From positions 1 to 15,503 of the forward strand of contig MUYB01000037.1 of the NCBI GenBank assembly GCA_002015125.1: a DNA stretch of 15,503 nucleotides, in the 5' to 3' direction. The stretch's first letter is position 1. Every line of letters begins with the position of its first letter. The notes below the pieces were generated by a model. The model searched no databases and was not told the DNA's origin. It was given only the letters and a program-made list of their open reading frames with translations. Of the stretch, positions 15,449-15,503 are shown piece by piece. Source of the DNA: [Haemophilus] felis. Its GTDB lineage: Bacteria > Pseudomonadota > Gammaproteobacteria > Enterobacterales > Pasteurellaceae. The position numbers and the translations under genes are program-made.

Positions 15449-15503
15449 ATTTTCTATTTCTCATATAAATCTTTAATAAAATTCGGTGTAATGGACAAAA
15501 ATG
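15449..15503. other. Trailing intergenic stretch with no supported feature
   Basis: This is A/T-rich sequence to the window end. An ATG at 15491 (codons M-D-K-N) could open a following gene, but there is only GGTG nearby as a ribosome binding site and four codons remain, so it cannot be judged. Confidence 0.3.

Overview
The window looks like chromosomal DNA from a member of the Pasteurellaceae (Haemophilus / Aggregatibacter / Pasteurella group). The evidence is five exact copies of the Hin-type DNA uptake signal core (AAGTGCGGT or its complement), gammaproteobacterial gene orders (secE-nusG; yrdD-tsaC-aroE; rsmE-yqgE-ruvX), close matches to E. coli-type proteins, and a thiamin salvage gene set of the Haemophilus kind. 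The species cannot be fixed from the sequence alone.

Layout. (1) 1-1180, plus strand: a short leader and probable promoter, then secE and nusG, closed by a strong bidirectional terminator. (2) 1193-8400, minus strand: one large thiamin operon. In transcription order it holds a TPP riboswitch, a 23-codon leader ORF, thiZ (ATPase), thiX (permease), tenA, thiY (binding protein), thiM, thiD, thiE and an MFS permease. There is no thiC and no thiazole synthesis gene here, so the operon imports and recycles the pyrimidine and thiazole halves of thiamin and joins them to thiamin phosphate. REP-like hairpins occupy three of its internal gaps. (3) 8460-11073, minus strand: rmuC followed by an AT-rich capsular-polysaccharide-type glycosyltransferase gene. 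That gene is split in two frames by a run of 11 G (coding strand), a typical phase-variation switch in the OFF register. (4) 11167-15427, plus strand: a tight housekeeping operon maf/yhdE, yrdD, tsaC, aroE, rsmE, yqgE, ruvX, closed by a terminator.

How the parts work together. ThiXYZ and the MFS permease would bring in precursors. TenA releases hydroxymethylpyrimidine from degraded thiamin, ThiD phosphorylates it twice, ThiM phosphorylates the thiazole alcohol, and ThiE couples the two. Thiamin pyrophosphate then feeds back through the riboswitch. The conserved 3' end of the aptamer contains the only good ribosome binding site of the leader, and that site serves the leader ORF rather than thiZ. 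Control may therefore work by translational coupling.

Most notable points: the OFF-phase G tract, the riboswitch-linked leader ORF, the REP-like hairpins confined to the thiamin operon, and the sharp base-composition contrast between the GC-richer thiamin genes and the AT-rich glycosyltransferase.
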